Shown piece by piece: positions 1 to 11,134 of a DNA stretch of 64,000 nucleotides. The DNA is taken from NCBI GenBank assembly GCA_013176395.1, contig JABMLP010000026.1, positions 1 to 64,000 of the forward strand, read 5' to 3'. The notes below the pieces were generated by a model, which saw only the letters and a list, made by a program, of their open reading frames with translations, ran no database searches and was not told the origin of the DNA. Origin of the DNA: Venturia oleaginea (taxonomy: Eukaryota; Ascomycota; Dothideomycetes; Venturiales; Venturiaceae). The position numbers and the translations under genes were made by a program. The first letter of the stretch is position 1. Each line of letters opens with the position of its first letter.

Positions 1-2353
1 TCTGTGTTCCAAAGTTTCTTCATTTGTGGAAAAAGGATGGAGTAGTATATCTGAAAACTACTCTTATAGAGACCGGTGTCGAGCTACAGAGTATAGAGAA
101 ATCTCAACTTCCTGCTGCAGTCAGACAAGTTACCGCCTTGCTAGAGTCGACAGTTCCCCGCGATTCAGCAGTTCCGGCGAAAATTCATGGAATGTTCGAA
201 TCCAAACCTTCAAGTCATTCCTCCGTGTTGTATATGAGATTGGAAAGTAAAACGAGGATGGACATCCATAATCGAAGATTTAACTGATTGGGAGGCGACA
301 GGATTTTTCTTACAAGAATTGGAGCTTCATTATCGGAAGGCGAGTTTATCGCTAGAGAAAACAAAGATATCATCACAAGTGAAAAATAGCGAACGTGTTA
401 TGTGTCAGTTTTAAAGGTCATCTGAATTTCAAGTATTGAATAAAACGAGCGAGTGTTCTACAACTAGGGTTTGCGTGCAAGAATATCTTCGAAAAATTCG
501 AATTCTCCTACCACCCGATATCTGTAGCTGATAGCAATCATGTTCGTGTACCAAGAGAGTGATAGATCGACCTCAGCTCCTATAGCTCATCAAGTTAGTG
601 TTTATTCTCACATCATCATGGTCTTCATAACTTACTTCGGTTCGTGCTTAATAGGGGGGAGACTTCCGCAGTCAGGATGGTTGCAAATTTGCCAAGGATG
701 GAAATTACAATTCTGGCATTTTTCGCCTGAATTTGCAGCATTCTCCTTTCGGCAATGCATGCAGGGCTGAGGTATAGCCATCTTTCGGCAGAGGTTGGAT
801 GTTTGGCGATACGGAAGTAACGGTGTTGGATAATGATGCTGAGTGTATGGGGAACAGCGATATTTATTCACGATCAAGTTAGAAGGACAATTAGCCAAAG
901 GGTGTATGTTGCCTAGATATAGCTCAACCTCGCCGTTAGTCCTTGCAAGATATGCGACAGGTCACATATAACCCCTGCTTAATACAAGAGTGCGCTGGCG
1001 AAAAGTCTGTGACTCGCACAAGACTTCGTCAAATTTAACACCAGGCCTCGAAATAGCACTGAGCTAAGTATAACGCCCATGCTGACGCAATAAAAACTTC
1101 TAGTGAGTTTGTGTGCGGCACTGAAAATGGTCAGGCGACACAGGGACGCTTTGATGCTGCTGATAGTGACGGGGGCGAATTAGAAGGCCACAGCGACGTT
1201 CTCAAGCAAGGATGCCCGTATACTCCACTACAATGTAGTTAAAGGCGCCGGTCAACTGTGCCGCACACACCGTGGACGTAGGGTGGTTATGACCCTTTCC
1301 TCCTCCTTCTTTGCCAAATTGGCATCATTAGTGGAAGGGCCTCGTTCATGTCGTCAACGCCTGCTCATCTTCATTGGATGGGAGGCGACCCTCGGGGCTG
1401 GCATTCCGTCGCTACAGCGTTCCATCATGCACGGTGCTGCTACATGAATCCCCATTCTATAAGGGGAAAAAGCTGCCTGGAATGTAAGTCACTTGCTACT
1501 CACTCAGCACCTCACGGCTCGACGACCTAGAACAGCCCTCTCTACCACATTGTTACCGCAGCTTATCTGTAGCGAATAGGTCACTAGACCATGTTGTAGA
1601 GCCATCACATGCCACAGTTGTCCCCTTGCTATTCTTCAACCCGGAGCCAGCTCTACCTCCAATAGCAACGACGGCAGGATAGCAGCCGAGCAAGCTGAGC
1701 TGACGGATACGGTCCCTTGCCGTTGTGACACCATTAGCCGTAATGCAAAGTGACGAGAAGTAGCATCGGCAGGTTTGCACAAAATCCAGGGCGCGTACGA
1801 GATAATACGAAGAGAGAGGGGAAAGGGGCTTACACGAGCAAGAGGAAGGAAAGAGAGTATGATTGATACAAGAGCAACAGGAAGATCTAGGGAAGCAGGG
1901 TGTGATCCGATTCCAAATAGAGGCGGCAGACAAGGGGGCGGCGGATGGACGAATTGGGACGAAATACGCCAAAGAGAGAGCGGAGCTTCGAGACGGCCGC
2001 ATGAATGTAGCAAGTAGGGAGGAAGGAGTCAGGCAACAAGAACAGAAGGATAAGGAGGAAACGGGGTAGGAATGAAACACGAGGTAATCGAATAAAACAT
2101 ATCTTATAAATCAGATGCTCTTTGTTGCCGTGTCGCGGTAGCTCCGCTACGCACGGCCTCTTTATCCCCATGGTAGAGTATTTATAGGGCCCCCAACAGG
2201 GCGGGCCAACCCGCACGGGTCGGTGTCGGGGCCGGTTGCTGGAGCGGGCTTAGGTTCTATAATACCTATCCAACCTACCCCACCAAGGTATAGTTTGGCC
2301 TTATCTAAATAGAGTAGTTCTTTATATCTATAACCTATCAAACCTGTATTTGA
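1..2353. other. gene-poor stretch, no supported gene
   Basis: No open frame here shows a recognisable domain or plausible exon structure; the longer frames (about 1553-2080) are artefacts of a strongly purine-biased tract at about 1795-2075. A GC-rich patch lies at about 2188-2250, followed by AT-rich sequence that leads into the first transposon. It may be old degraded repeat, but no family was identified. Confidence 0.5.
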
Positions 2354-2355
2354 TA

Positions 2356-2407
2356 ACGTACTTCACAAGCGAGTGAGCCACTTCACAAACGTGAACCGCC
2401 TTCGTAA
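2356..2407 (+). repeat. left terminal inverted repeat of pogo copy 1
   Basis: Pairs with 4103-4171 in reverse complement. Shared blocks include ACAAGCGAGTG, CTCACAAACGT-like sequence and the inner block CCGCCTTCGTAA. The right repeat is longer because its AGCGAGTGGGCCA motif is duplicated. Confidence 0.8.
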
Positions 2408-2460
2408 AAATACTACGCAACCCTACAACAATTTATAGTATTAAATAGAATAGAATATTA

Positions 2461-4090
2461 TTATTTAGAAGCTTCGCTATCATCTATATTCTCTATTTCT
2501 ACTTCACAAGTGCGGGAGTTATGCCCAGTCTCGCCGCAACGGCCGCAGTACCTCTCTCCACGTACCCTCTTCGCAGGCTTCTCACCATCGTTACGATTAC
2601 CACCCTCCCTTATAGTAACTAAGTCAGTTACTTCACCAGCTGTCAAGGTCTGCTCAATCCGTATGTCTCCTTTTGCGACTCTTACGCTTTGTAACTGCCT
2701 CAATTGCGTCTCGAAGACGCGCTGTTTCTTCGCGCATTAACACCATTTCATGTGCTATCTGCTGCGCGCCTTTACTCAACTGCCTGACCTGCTCATCAAT
2801 AGAACTTGCAGAGGATCCTGGGCGCTTTTGCATCCTCTTTCGAATAAGCGTTGCCTGCGCCTCAATTTCGTGGGCGTTGCGCGGTGTCTTTGCCTCCCAT
2901 GCGACGGTACCTGATCGTGGTGGAGTCGGCGTACGTAGCCTCACATCAAGCTTCGATAACACTGCATCTGAGTTGTGTGGGATTAGTCCAGCTGCTCTAA
3001 ACCCTGCGCAGATATTCTCCCTTGAAGATGCCTTGTCGTAGGCTGCTTTGAATGCTGGTAGGAAGTCTTCTTTTGATATATGGTAGGTATGGTTGCGTGC
3101 CAAGGCCGAGATCTCATCGCCATACCTACGCTTCAATGGCGAGAAGCAGGCAACGTCAAGAGGCTGTAACAGGTGCGACGAGTGTGGAGGCATACAGAGA
3201 GTAATAATCTTCCTCTCTCTACATAGATCCTGAAAATCGACCGAGCAATGGCTCTCATGGCCGTCGATAATAAGTAGTCTGTATACTCCAATTGGTTTCG
3301 TATACGTGTCAAAGTGTTCAAGCCAGGCAAGCGCTAGGTTATTGTTCGTCCAGCCATTGGGGCTAACTTAAATAATCTAGTCGTGAGGGATGCCTTCGAA
3401 CCAAGTAGAGATGAGGACCTTGCCCGCAAAGATAAGGAAGGGTGCGATCGTCTTCCCTGTTGAACCGACGCCTTGTATCAGGGTAACCCACTCACGATCG
3501 CCTGGCTGTAGTTTTTTCTGCTTGCCAGGGTTCTCTGAGCCTGTAACGACTAGGTGAGACGACATCTTGCCTATTAAGAAGCCAGATTCATCAAAATTGT
3601 AGGTATCCTCGTCTATGATACCGTACTCTGCCTTTATCCTCTGAACAAGTGTGAACCAGGGTATAATAACCGCCGGGTCTTCGCAGGCAGCTCGCTGGCG
3701 ATCGTATGGACGGCTCCATCGGGTGGTAAGCTCTGGCGTACGCTTTACCAAGTTGTTAACCCAGTTCTTGCCAACAGGCTTCCCACCCTCCTAGTAGTTT
3801 ATTAGCCATATCTTGTACGTAGGCCTTCGACGGCGGTAGGCCGCGTAAGCTTTCGTTAAGAATACGCTTTATAACCACCTCCTCTTCTAGCTTTGTCAAT
3901 CGCTTCGAGTTCGGCTCGTATTCGCGTCGAGGGCGCAGTCCGGCGCGTCGGTGAGTACTGTTGTTCGAGGTACGCTATATATTACTGCAGCGCGTCTTTC
4001 GCTTTGGATTTGCTTTGAATTGATATCTGAGATAGCAAGGAATATATCTCCTTCTTTATAGATCTTCTGCTTTTCGTGTTGTTGAGGCAT
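2461..4090 (-). pseudogene. pogo-family transposase, broken
   Basis: A transposase of the fungal pogo/CENP-B-HTH DDE type, which would cut and paste its own element. From the 5' end it shows a psq-like helix-turn-helix start (3896-4090), then a segment with YDRQRAACEDP and the first catalytic Asp in NFDESGF (3377-3751). The second Asp lies in IDGHESH, the third in LLQPLDVACFSP, and a C-terminal zinc knuckle (CGRCGETGHNSRTC) lies at 2461-2703. Two in-frame stops lie near 3370-3382 between the first and second catalytic parts, and there are frame breaks near 3760 and 2670. All three catalytic Asp codons survive but the gene cannot make a full protein. Confidence 0.85.
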
Positions 4091-4102
4091 TACGCGACGT
4101 TG

Positions 4103-4171
4103 TTACGAAGGCGGTTTACGTTTGTGAGATGGCCCACTCGCTTGGGTGGCCCACTCGCTTGTAAAGTACGT
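4103..4171 (-). repeat. right terminal inverted repeat of pogo copy 1
   Basis: Reverse complement of the left repeat at 2356-2407, with an extra copy of the CCCACTCGCTTG motif. TA follows at 4172-4173. Confidence 0.8.
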
Positions 4172-4202
4172 TACGTATAACGTAATCCACCATCGAGCGG
4201 TA

Positions 4203-5327
4203 ACGTGTTTCACCATTCACTTGGCCACCCCACTCACTTGGCCACCCAACCAAAAAATCTAATCCCTTCGTACAATTATCGCGATAATGTCAACACCAAC
4301 CCCCGGATCGGCTTGCAAAGAGGCTAGATTACTTCTTGCGAAGCAGAGCTTTCAAACGAATCCAAATTTAAGTCAACGTCAAATCTCAGCGTCGTACGAT
4401 ATTCCTCGATCTACACTTCAGTCTCGTCTTCAAGGTGGTAAACCACGAAGCGAATCTAACCACCAAAAGAGAAAGTTACAAATACATGAAGAGCAGGCTC
4501 TGGTTCAGTGGATCCTAGACCTTGATCGACGAGGATTTCCGCCCCAAATTATCGACGTACGACGAATGGCAAACGCTTTACTCGAAAAACGCGGTACGAA
4601 TCCTCCACCGTCATTAGTCGGGAAGAACTGGGTATCCCGCTTCATCAACGCTCAGCCGGAGCTTTTTACGAAGTGGAATCGTAGATTCCATTCACAGCGT
4701 GCAAAATGCGAAGATCCAGCGACAATCAACGCGTGGTTTCAGCGTGTTGAAGAGACGCCCTCACCACTAGGTACACCCCATAGAGTAGCGCCACAGTGGA
4801 CGTCAGAAGCTCCTCGTACGATAGCTCAGCTTGAGCAGCAGGCTCAGCTCGTCTGAAATCTTCTTCATCGCCAATCTCAGAGCCCAAGTAGTCAAGCAAT
4901 TGGTCAACTCATCAAAGGATGTCAAGTCGCAATGAATTCAGCAGTAATACTTGCAGAAGAGAATAGGAAGCTTTGTACAGAGAACCAACGACGAAAACAG
5001 AAGCAACAGTATCGTAGACGATATATTGCATATGGAGGCGTTTTACAAGCTCAACAAGGTCAGTTCTTGGTCGAGGGATGCGAAAATAGCTCTAGAAATA
5101 GTGTTCAAGATCAGGAAGTCGTCGTACGACAGCGAGCATTACTAACATTTAGTGGCTGCGGTATTCAAGGTCATAAGATTAATCGATGCCCAAATACGTA
5201 AAGAATGTATTGTTAGAATTATTTTAATAAAAGCTGTATTTGTGGGAGGTTTATCGCACGATGACTTGAGATTTAGTGGTTGGGGTGGCCAAGTGAGTGG
5301 GGTGGCCAAGTGAGTGGTGAAACACGT
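4203..5327 (+). mobile_element. nested, internally deleted pogo-like element, copy 2
   Basis: A 1125 bp element flanked by TA (4201-4202 and 5328-5329), with near-perfect inverted ends ACGTGTTTCACC...GGTGAAACACGT. The terminal repeats run about 45 bp and include two tandem copies of CACTCACTTGGCCACC. It sits inside the left end of copy 3 and so inserted after it. Its gene lacks the whole catalytic core. Confidence 0.85.
4287..5201 (+). pseudogene. core-deleted pogo transposase: HTH part fused to zinc-knuckle tail
   Basis: Starts with an ATG at 4287. Residues 1 to about 150 match the N-terminal DNA-binding half of the family: the psq-like HTH, a CENP-B-type second helix block with VQWILDLDRRGFPP, VGKNWVSRFI, and SQRAKCEDPATINAWF. 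The frame then passes straight into the C-terminal region (TIAQLEQQAQLV). The three catalytic Asp motifs between them are missing, so the deletion is in frame. A single TGA at about 4854 interrupts an otherwise open frame that continues to a C-terminal knuckle (CSGCGIQGHKINRC) and ends at 5201. A truncated product of 189 residues is possible. Whether it is expressed or acts as a repressor is unknown. Confidence 0.75.
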
Positions 5328-5378
5328 TACACACCATCGAGCGGTACACATTTTCGTATCCTCATCGATTAACCCACA

Positions 5379-7038
5379 ATGCCACCACAACTAGTCAATA
5401 CAAAGGCTCAGAAAGAGAGTCAACTTCTCCTTTTCATGACGCTTATTTGAATGGCCATTTTCCAAGTATTCGAAAGGCCGCTGATGCCTATTCTGTCCCA
5501 TTTACTTCCCTTGCCTCCCGCCTTCGCGGACGCGCTTCACGCGTCGATTCGCGCCCAAATTGCCAAAAGCTTACGGATACGGAAGAGGAGGTCGTGAGCA
5601 TTGAATACTGTCTATGGCATGAAAGAGGTTATCCATTACCGTTCCTGGGGTTACGCGATGCGGCAAAAATCGTACTCGAGCAGCGTGTAGGCTCAGATTG
5701 CAAAATCGGTGTCAATTGACCTTAGCGATACATCAACCGCCCGCCCTAGCCTCAAATCGCGATATTCACGCAGCTACGATAATCAAAGGGCAAGATGCGA
5801 AGATCCAGCCCTTATTGGGGCCTGGTTTCGGCTTGTACAAAACACAATCGCTAAATACGGCATCCTCAATAACGATATTTACAACTTCAACGAAACTGGC
5901 TTTGCAATGGGCCTTGCAAGTATCTCACGCGTAGTGTACTGCCTCAGATAGGCGTGGCAGACCCCCTCAATTAAAGCCTGGCGATCGCGAATGGGTTACG
6001 GCAATCGAATCGATTAATACGCTTGGTTGGAGCCTCCCGCCGATGGTGATCTTTAAAGGCAAGGTACATATATCATCTTGGTACGAAACAACAATCTACC
6101 GCCTGATTGGACAATCGCTTGAGTACAAATGGATGGACTAATGACAAGCTTGGATTACATTGGTTAAAAGAGGTTTTCGAGCCAAATACAGCCGCAAGAA
6201 AGGTTGGTAGTTATCGACTACTAATTCTGGATGGCCACGGCAGCCACGCAACGCCAGAATTTGATCAATTTTGTGCAGACCGATGATTATTACTCTTTGT
6301 ATGCACACCGCATTCATTACATAATTCTTCACCTCTCGATATATGTTTGTTTTTCGGTCCTCAAGCGTACCTACGGCCACCAAGTCTCTGATATATGAGG
6401 CTTGGCATAAATCATATCGACAAATTGAGTTCCTTCACGCCTTTAAAATTGCTCGAATTAGTGCCTCACACTAAACAATATTCAACGCAGCTTCACTGCT
6501 GCCGGTCTCGTACCTTTTGATCCAGATCAGGTACTTCAACCATCCAGATATAGGCCATCTACCCTACATCGCCCTTGGCCGCAACCAAGAGCAATGGCAA
6601 CCAGGAAACACCTCAGAATCTAACCCAGTTAGAGCTGTAGTAGCTACAATCAAAGGCTATCTTTAAGAGACGTTCAAAAAGTCCACCAAGACCAACAGAT
6701 CAAGCCCTTTAATCAGCTTGTCAAGGGCTGCCAGATCGCGAGCAAGGCGCCGCTTTACTAGCTGCGAAAAATGAGAAATTAAGGGCTGCAAATGAGAGGC
6801 AGAAGCGAAAGAGGCAACTAAAAGGAGATGTATTAGTCAATCTAGCGCTTTAACTGTTGCAGAGGGCTCAAGCTTACTTCAACTTCTAAAGAAGCTCGGT
6901 TATCCAGCAGTAACCAGGTTGATCAAGAGCCTTTAATATTGAGGAAGAACCACCAAATGAAGAGGAGACATTGTAATTACTTGTTTTATTTGTCGTAGTG
7001 GTGACCATTTTGCAATGAACTGTCAGAAATATAGATAG
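5379..7038 (+). pseudogene. pogo-family transposase, heavily decayed (copy 3)
   Basis: Begins at an ATG at 5379. Recognisable pieces in order are a psq-like HTH (RKAADAYSVPFTSLASRLRG), the CENP-B-type half, YDNQRARCEDPALIGAWF and NFNETGF (first Asp position reads Asn). Further on come a degraded GHGSHATPEF segment with LDGHG near 6230, a coiled stretch (ENEKLRAANERQKRKRQ) and a terminal zinc knuckle CFICRSGDHFAMNC ending at 7038. Many frame breaks and stops are present. Its closest relative in the window is the copy at 38371-39289, which shares wording across the HTH, catalytic and coiled regions. Confidence 0.75.
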
Positions 7039-7167
7039 GAAGATTTAAAATGAGAGATTTATTGGTGCATAATAGAGTATTTGATGAGGATACGAAAATG
7101 TGTACCGCTCGGTTGGTGTGGGCCGCCACTTTTCCTTGGCACAGCCCTTATCCTCTTCAATACGCAA

Positions 7168-7462
7168 TGTCTCAACAACGCAACGCGATAGCCGCTCAAG
7201 AAGAAGGCAGAATTGATCTCGCTCTTCAGCCTATACCTCTGGCCAATTCAAAGCCTACGGCGCGCTGCTGCAGCCTTCAACCTTAAACACCAAAGGCTCT
7301 CTGATCGCTCTGCGGAATTACCTCTCCATCTCAAAACTCGCCCAAACTCCCATAAGCTCACTGCAACAAGAAGAGCAAACGCTTGTCCAATATATCCTCG
7401 ACCTCGATTTGCGAGGGTTTGCGCCCGGCTGTGTGAGGTGGCAGATATGGCGGATAAACAAA
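7168..7462 (+). pseudogene. orphan 5' fragment of a pogo transposase (copy 4)
   Basis: Starts ATG at 7168 and aligns, base by base with gaps, to the first 290 bp of the transposase at 39381 (MSQQ start, EGRI, the CxYILDLD block, and the cag-atatggcggataaac segment at 7442-7460). Similarity stops abruptly at about 7462, and the next 390 bp is unrelated single-copy sequence upstream of the Src1-like gene. There is at least one frame break. No right terminal repeat was found. Confidence 0.75.
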
Positions 7463-7854
7463 GCAAGGAAAAGTGACTCCTTCACATGCAATGGGAGTCT
7501 CGGGACAAGGCTGATGATATATTCGCCATCCATTAGCTAAAGCCAATCACTGCACTAGACTAGCACAGGTCAGCTGATCAACCCAGAGAGTTCCTTGTCG
7601 TTTTCATTGTTTGTTTTTATCGACCGCTAGTCATCACCTGCACCAAACATTCAGCGCTGCACTGCCGCCTCCTCCACGTCGCACTCTAGCTTGCACAACA
7701 TCGCATTTTAGCTTGCTCAACACCCTCTCCTTCCAGCCAGATCAGACCAAGCGCAAGCATACGCTGCCGCTTTGCTGCAAACTCGTTTGCGCCTCATCGA
7801 ATCACAGTCCCCGGCTCCTCCAGCTTTCTAACCGCAGCTCGTATCGCCAAAGCT
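7463..7854. promoter_or_regulatory. upstream region of the Src1-like gene
   Basis: About 390 bp between the transposon fragment and the ATG at 7855. The last 230 bp is pyrimidine-rich on the plus strand (CTCC and CACC runs), as is common in fungal 5' leaders. No specific site was recognised. Confidence 0.35.
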
Positions 7855-9942
7855 ATGGACGACTTGGATTATCTCGAGCCTGGCTTCGATCCCAACTCGC
7901 TTACAGTACCGAAACTACGCAATGTCTTGGTGACGCACGATGTCACCTATCCATCAAATGCGAAGAAGCCTCAGCTTGTCCAGTTGTTCAATGACGAGGT
8001 CATGCCCCAAGCAAAGAAGCTACTTTCAGCGAGAAGACGGTTGAAGCCATCATCGAGGGGCATTGTGGATGTACCGTCCAGCCAAGCGAGCACTGTCGAC
8101 GACGGCGAGGACGCTATTCCGGAACCACCGCCAACGACAGGAGGTCGACGGTCCGGAGGGGGACGAGAGCGTCGCCAGAAGAGGATAACGATGCTACGCT
8201 GCAGCTACTGCCAGAGCCCTTCAACATCGCATCGACGAACTACCATCAAGCATGCGCGATTCTTTTAGATGCTGAGCCAGAGGTCAGACCAGCTACGCGA
8301 CGTACACGACATAGTACTACTCCTGCGATAAAGGTCGGAGAATCTGAACCCGAGGGATGGCCACGTCCAGCTGCCGACAGTCCATTCACCTCCGAGAACC
8401 CGTTTCAAAGTGGTAGCTCACCACCGCAAGAACCTGCAGGCGGACGACGTAAAACCCTGAATCCGTCGGAAGCGAGGGCAAAGAGAAGGAGTATGTCAAG
8501 CAGACGGAGGACAGAAGGTCCCCATGTTCGGCAGGGCGGCCCCATCAAACCAAACACTTCTCCCACTTTCAACGTACCTCTGCTTGGACGGAGAAAGAAA
8601 GAAGAGCCTGAAGAGCAAGAGCTCATTCCAGTAGGGTGAAGAGTTCACACCAGAAGAAGCCCAGGAGATCGCCCGAACAGCAAAAAAATGGCACACTGGC
8701 TGTGGTATCCCGCCGAAAGAAGAAGAACGGTTCTGGCGGCTTGACAGTTGGAGCTTTGACTCTATCTATTATGCTCGCAGCTGTTGGGTTTGCTTATCGC
8801 AATGAGAAGCTTGAAGTGGATACTGTGAGTTGGCCGTGATCCATCCTCAGATCTGCAGGGAATCACGATACCAGAATGGGCGCAAGCTGTTTGCCAGCCA
8901 TGTCCACCGCACGCTATTTGTTCCGGGAAGCTGGGGACTGCGTGTGAGACAGACTTCATGTTGAAACCACATCCACTTTCTTTTGGTGGATTGGTCCCTC
9001 TGCCACCCACTTGCGAACCAGATAGCGACAAGTCCCAGCGCGTTGCTGTTGTCACTCGACGCGGGGTCGAGAAACTGCGGGAGCAAAACGCAAGCACACA
9101 AGTGCAAGGAGCCGATTAAAGGAGAAGCAAAGCCACCAACGTCACTTTCATATCAGAACAGGAGCTCAAAGCGACTCTTTCGGCCAAGAAGAGCAAACGC
9201 ATGTCACAAGAAGAATTTGATGCGCTATGGGAGCGAGCGATCGGCGAGATGCTCGACGGCGATGAGATCGAGCACAAAGATGAAGGGTACGTCTAATCCA
9301 CCAGCCAACTCCCCTCACAACGTTGGTCCTGACACTACCCCTTTCCGCCCAAGAATTACCCATCTAACTCATTATGTTTCGGCAACTAATTAGACCTATT
9401 CCTCTCACAGCGGCATCCGAGTCCTTCGATCAACCTCCCTCGCCAACCAACCCCTCCTCTGCGCCCTTCGTCAATCCATCGAGCAACGCTGGTCAGATAT
9501 CTTGGGATCATTGCAATAATCGTCCTTTTCCCTTATCGCTGTTTCCCAGCACGAAAGTATACCTCACTGCTTCAAGGTCTACAGAGGAGGCGGCCAAGAA
9601 GTTAGCTGAGATGGCATTGGATCGTCTATCTACCCAAGCGAGTCTTCATGCGTCTGATCCCGAGGCCTATCCGGAACCATATATCAGTATGTCTCATTTG
9701 AGAGATGATGTTTTGAGGAATGAGTTCTCGGCTAAGAGGAGGGCGAGCTTTGGGAACGCGTTCAGGTCAAGGTTGAGGGGAACAGCAACTGTAGACCTAT
9801 GGTCCGGGAGGGCAAGCACGGCGATGTCTCGAGAGTGTGGGAATGGATCGGTGCTGTCCAGACCATTGAAGGTGTTGAAGGACCGGGCAGTGGAAGCCTC
9901 CTGGGAATAGGAGACAGAGTGCGAGGTTTGGGATATTGCTAG
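7855..9942 (+). pseudogene. Src1/Heh1-like inner nuclear membrane protein, multiply frameshifted
   Basis: The parts match ascomycete Src1/Heh1 (LEM/HeH plus MAN1 C-terminal family), which tethers chromatin at the inner nuclear membrane. An N-terminal HeH fold is seen in LTVPKLRNVLVTHDVTYPS, followed by GIVDVPSSQ and an RS-rich basic linker with DSPFTSENPFQSGSSPP. A membrane helix (VGALTLSIMLAAVGFAYRNE, about 8740-8805) leads into a Cys-rich lumenal part (CQPCPPHAIC, GGLVPLPPTCEPD) and the MAN1-like tail (MSQEEFDALWERAIGEML, YPEPYISMSHLRDDVLR, GDVSRVWEWIGAV). A typical intron lies at about 9287-9410. The reading frame must change near 8155 (G run), 8637, 8685 (run of seven A), 8820, 8826, 9090, 9132, 9525 and 9755, with almost no nonsense substitutions. 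The gene is either recently inactivated or the sequence is locally faulty. Confidence 0.8.
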
Positions 9943-11134
9943 TTCTCCGCATTCTGAGTATAGCACTGTTCCCGAGGTGAGAGGGCGAAGAAGGATATGA
10001 GTGAGGTTAGGAAGTGGGATGAGGGACGGCCTATTTATGATGTTATCTAGTGGCTTTCTTATTAAAGTTGTGATATTGGGGATCTGTTCATTGATACCAT
10101 TTGTTACTTCCTCTGGTTGTTGGATGGGATGGTTGATGCTTCTCTTTTGTCGATCTATGTCGAAGATTTCAAACCATCGTTTGCCGCAGTTTTCCTGTGA
10201 GGTCGACCACTTTACCTGTTTTGACCCACTTCCTTCCTTCCTGTTGATACTGTTTCAGTTTTGGGTGAGAAAAGGAGGTAATATGAAATGAAAAAAATAG
10301 TATGTACGTACTCCTAGAATGATCTCGGCCATCAGAATTTAGACCGTCTTCAATACTTTGAAATGGAGTTGGTTCCTGCTGCTGAATCTCAATCCTCGCA
10401 TCGGAATATTTATTTCATCTTTCGACAATTTGAAATGTGGTCAGGTAGACGAGAAATCAATCGGGGAAGGAGGATCGGATATAGAGCGAGTATACAGGTA
10501 GAAGAAAATAAGAAGAAAAGATATAAAGTGGACTCTTTAGTATATCTTGATGCAGTCTGTAAATATCTATTAGAGTAAGAAGCGTGTGTGTATTCGGACT
10601 TTTTTTATGAACTCGAAATCGAGATCGAGATCGATGTCGATGTCGACCAATTTTTAGCAATCTGAAAGAAAGATATAGCCAGAAGTTATCGATATGGATG
10701 GAGATTCAGTCTGTTTCTATGCATAATGAGGAACTCGAGGTTAGCAGAGCGTGGAGCTGTACGGGCAATGACGTAGTATATAAAACTGCTGGAATATCCA
10801 TTATTTTGCTGGTGTCGACGAAGAATTCCCAGTATTTGGAGAATATATAACATGTCGCTCTATCTTCTATCTATACAATCGGGAGTTGCGAAGTCTGGCT
10901 TAGAAATGGTGTAAATACAATCCTTACGCAGCTAAAAACGTTGACAAATCCATGTATAGTACAACCTGCCGCCGGCCACAATAGGTTTTATGTGTCCTCA
11001 TATCCTCCTTGTCCAGAGTCTCCAAGTCTCTAGATCTACTACCCATCACAGGAAGAGTCATTGATAATACTCGTCTTGAAGCTCATCCTGACTCAGACTC
11101 AATTCATCATCATCCGTCATCGTCGTCTTGACCC
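9943..11134. other. intergenic, convergent 3' flanks
   Basis: No gene recognised. Lies between the 3' ends of two convergent genes. Contains a short GA/TC-rich simple tract (GAAATCGAGATCGAGATCGA, 10612-10646) and AT-rich sequence around 10500-10900. Confidence 0.5.

Larger units (their letters stand above)
2356..4171 (-). mobile_element. pogo/Fot-like DDE transposon, copy 1
   Basis: A 1.8 kb DNA transposon flanked by TA on both sides (2354-2355 and 4172-4173), the target duplication of Tc1/mariner/pogo elements. It has imperfect terminal inverted repeats starting ACGTACTTCACAAGCGAG on the left and reading ACGTACTTTACAAGCGAG from the right. The repeats extend about 50-70 bp inward and contain the motif AAGCGAGTGGGCCA, twice on the right side. 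It carries a broken transposase gene on the minus strand. It abuts copy 3 with only four bases plus the TA between them. Confidence 0.85.
4180..7118 (+). mobile_element. pogo-like transposon, copy 3 (host of nested copy 2)
   Basis: The left end begins after TA at 4178-4179 with ACGTAATCCACCATCGAGCGG and is interrupted at 4201 by copy 2. It resumes at 5328 with TACACACCATCGAGCGGTAC. Read without the insert, the end carries two tandem copies of ACCATCGAGCGGTACAC. The right end at 7081-7118 is the inverted counterpart (GATACGAAAATGTGTACCGC) but lacks the outermost ACGT block, so it is truncated. It encodes a heavily decayed transposase. Confidence 0.75.

Noticed and set aside
1553..2080. A 175-codon minus-strand frame
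   Set aside because: It starts at a GTG, has biased Ser/Cys/Leu composition from a purine-rich tract on the other strand, and overlaps several equally long frames; no domain.
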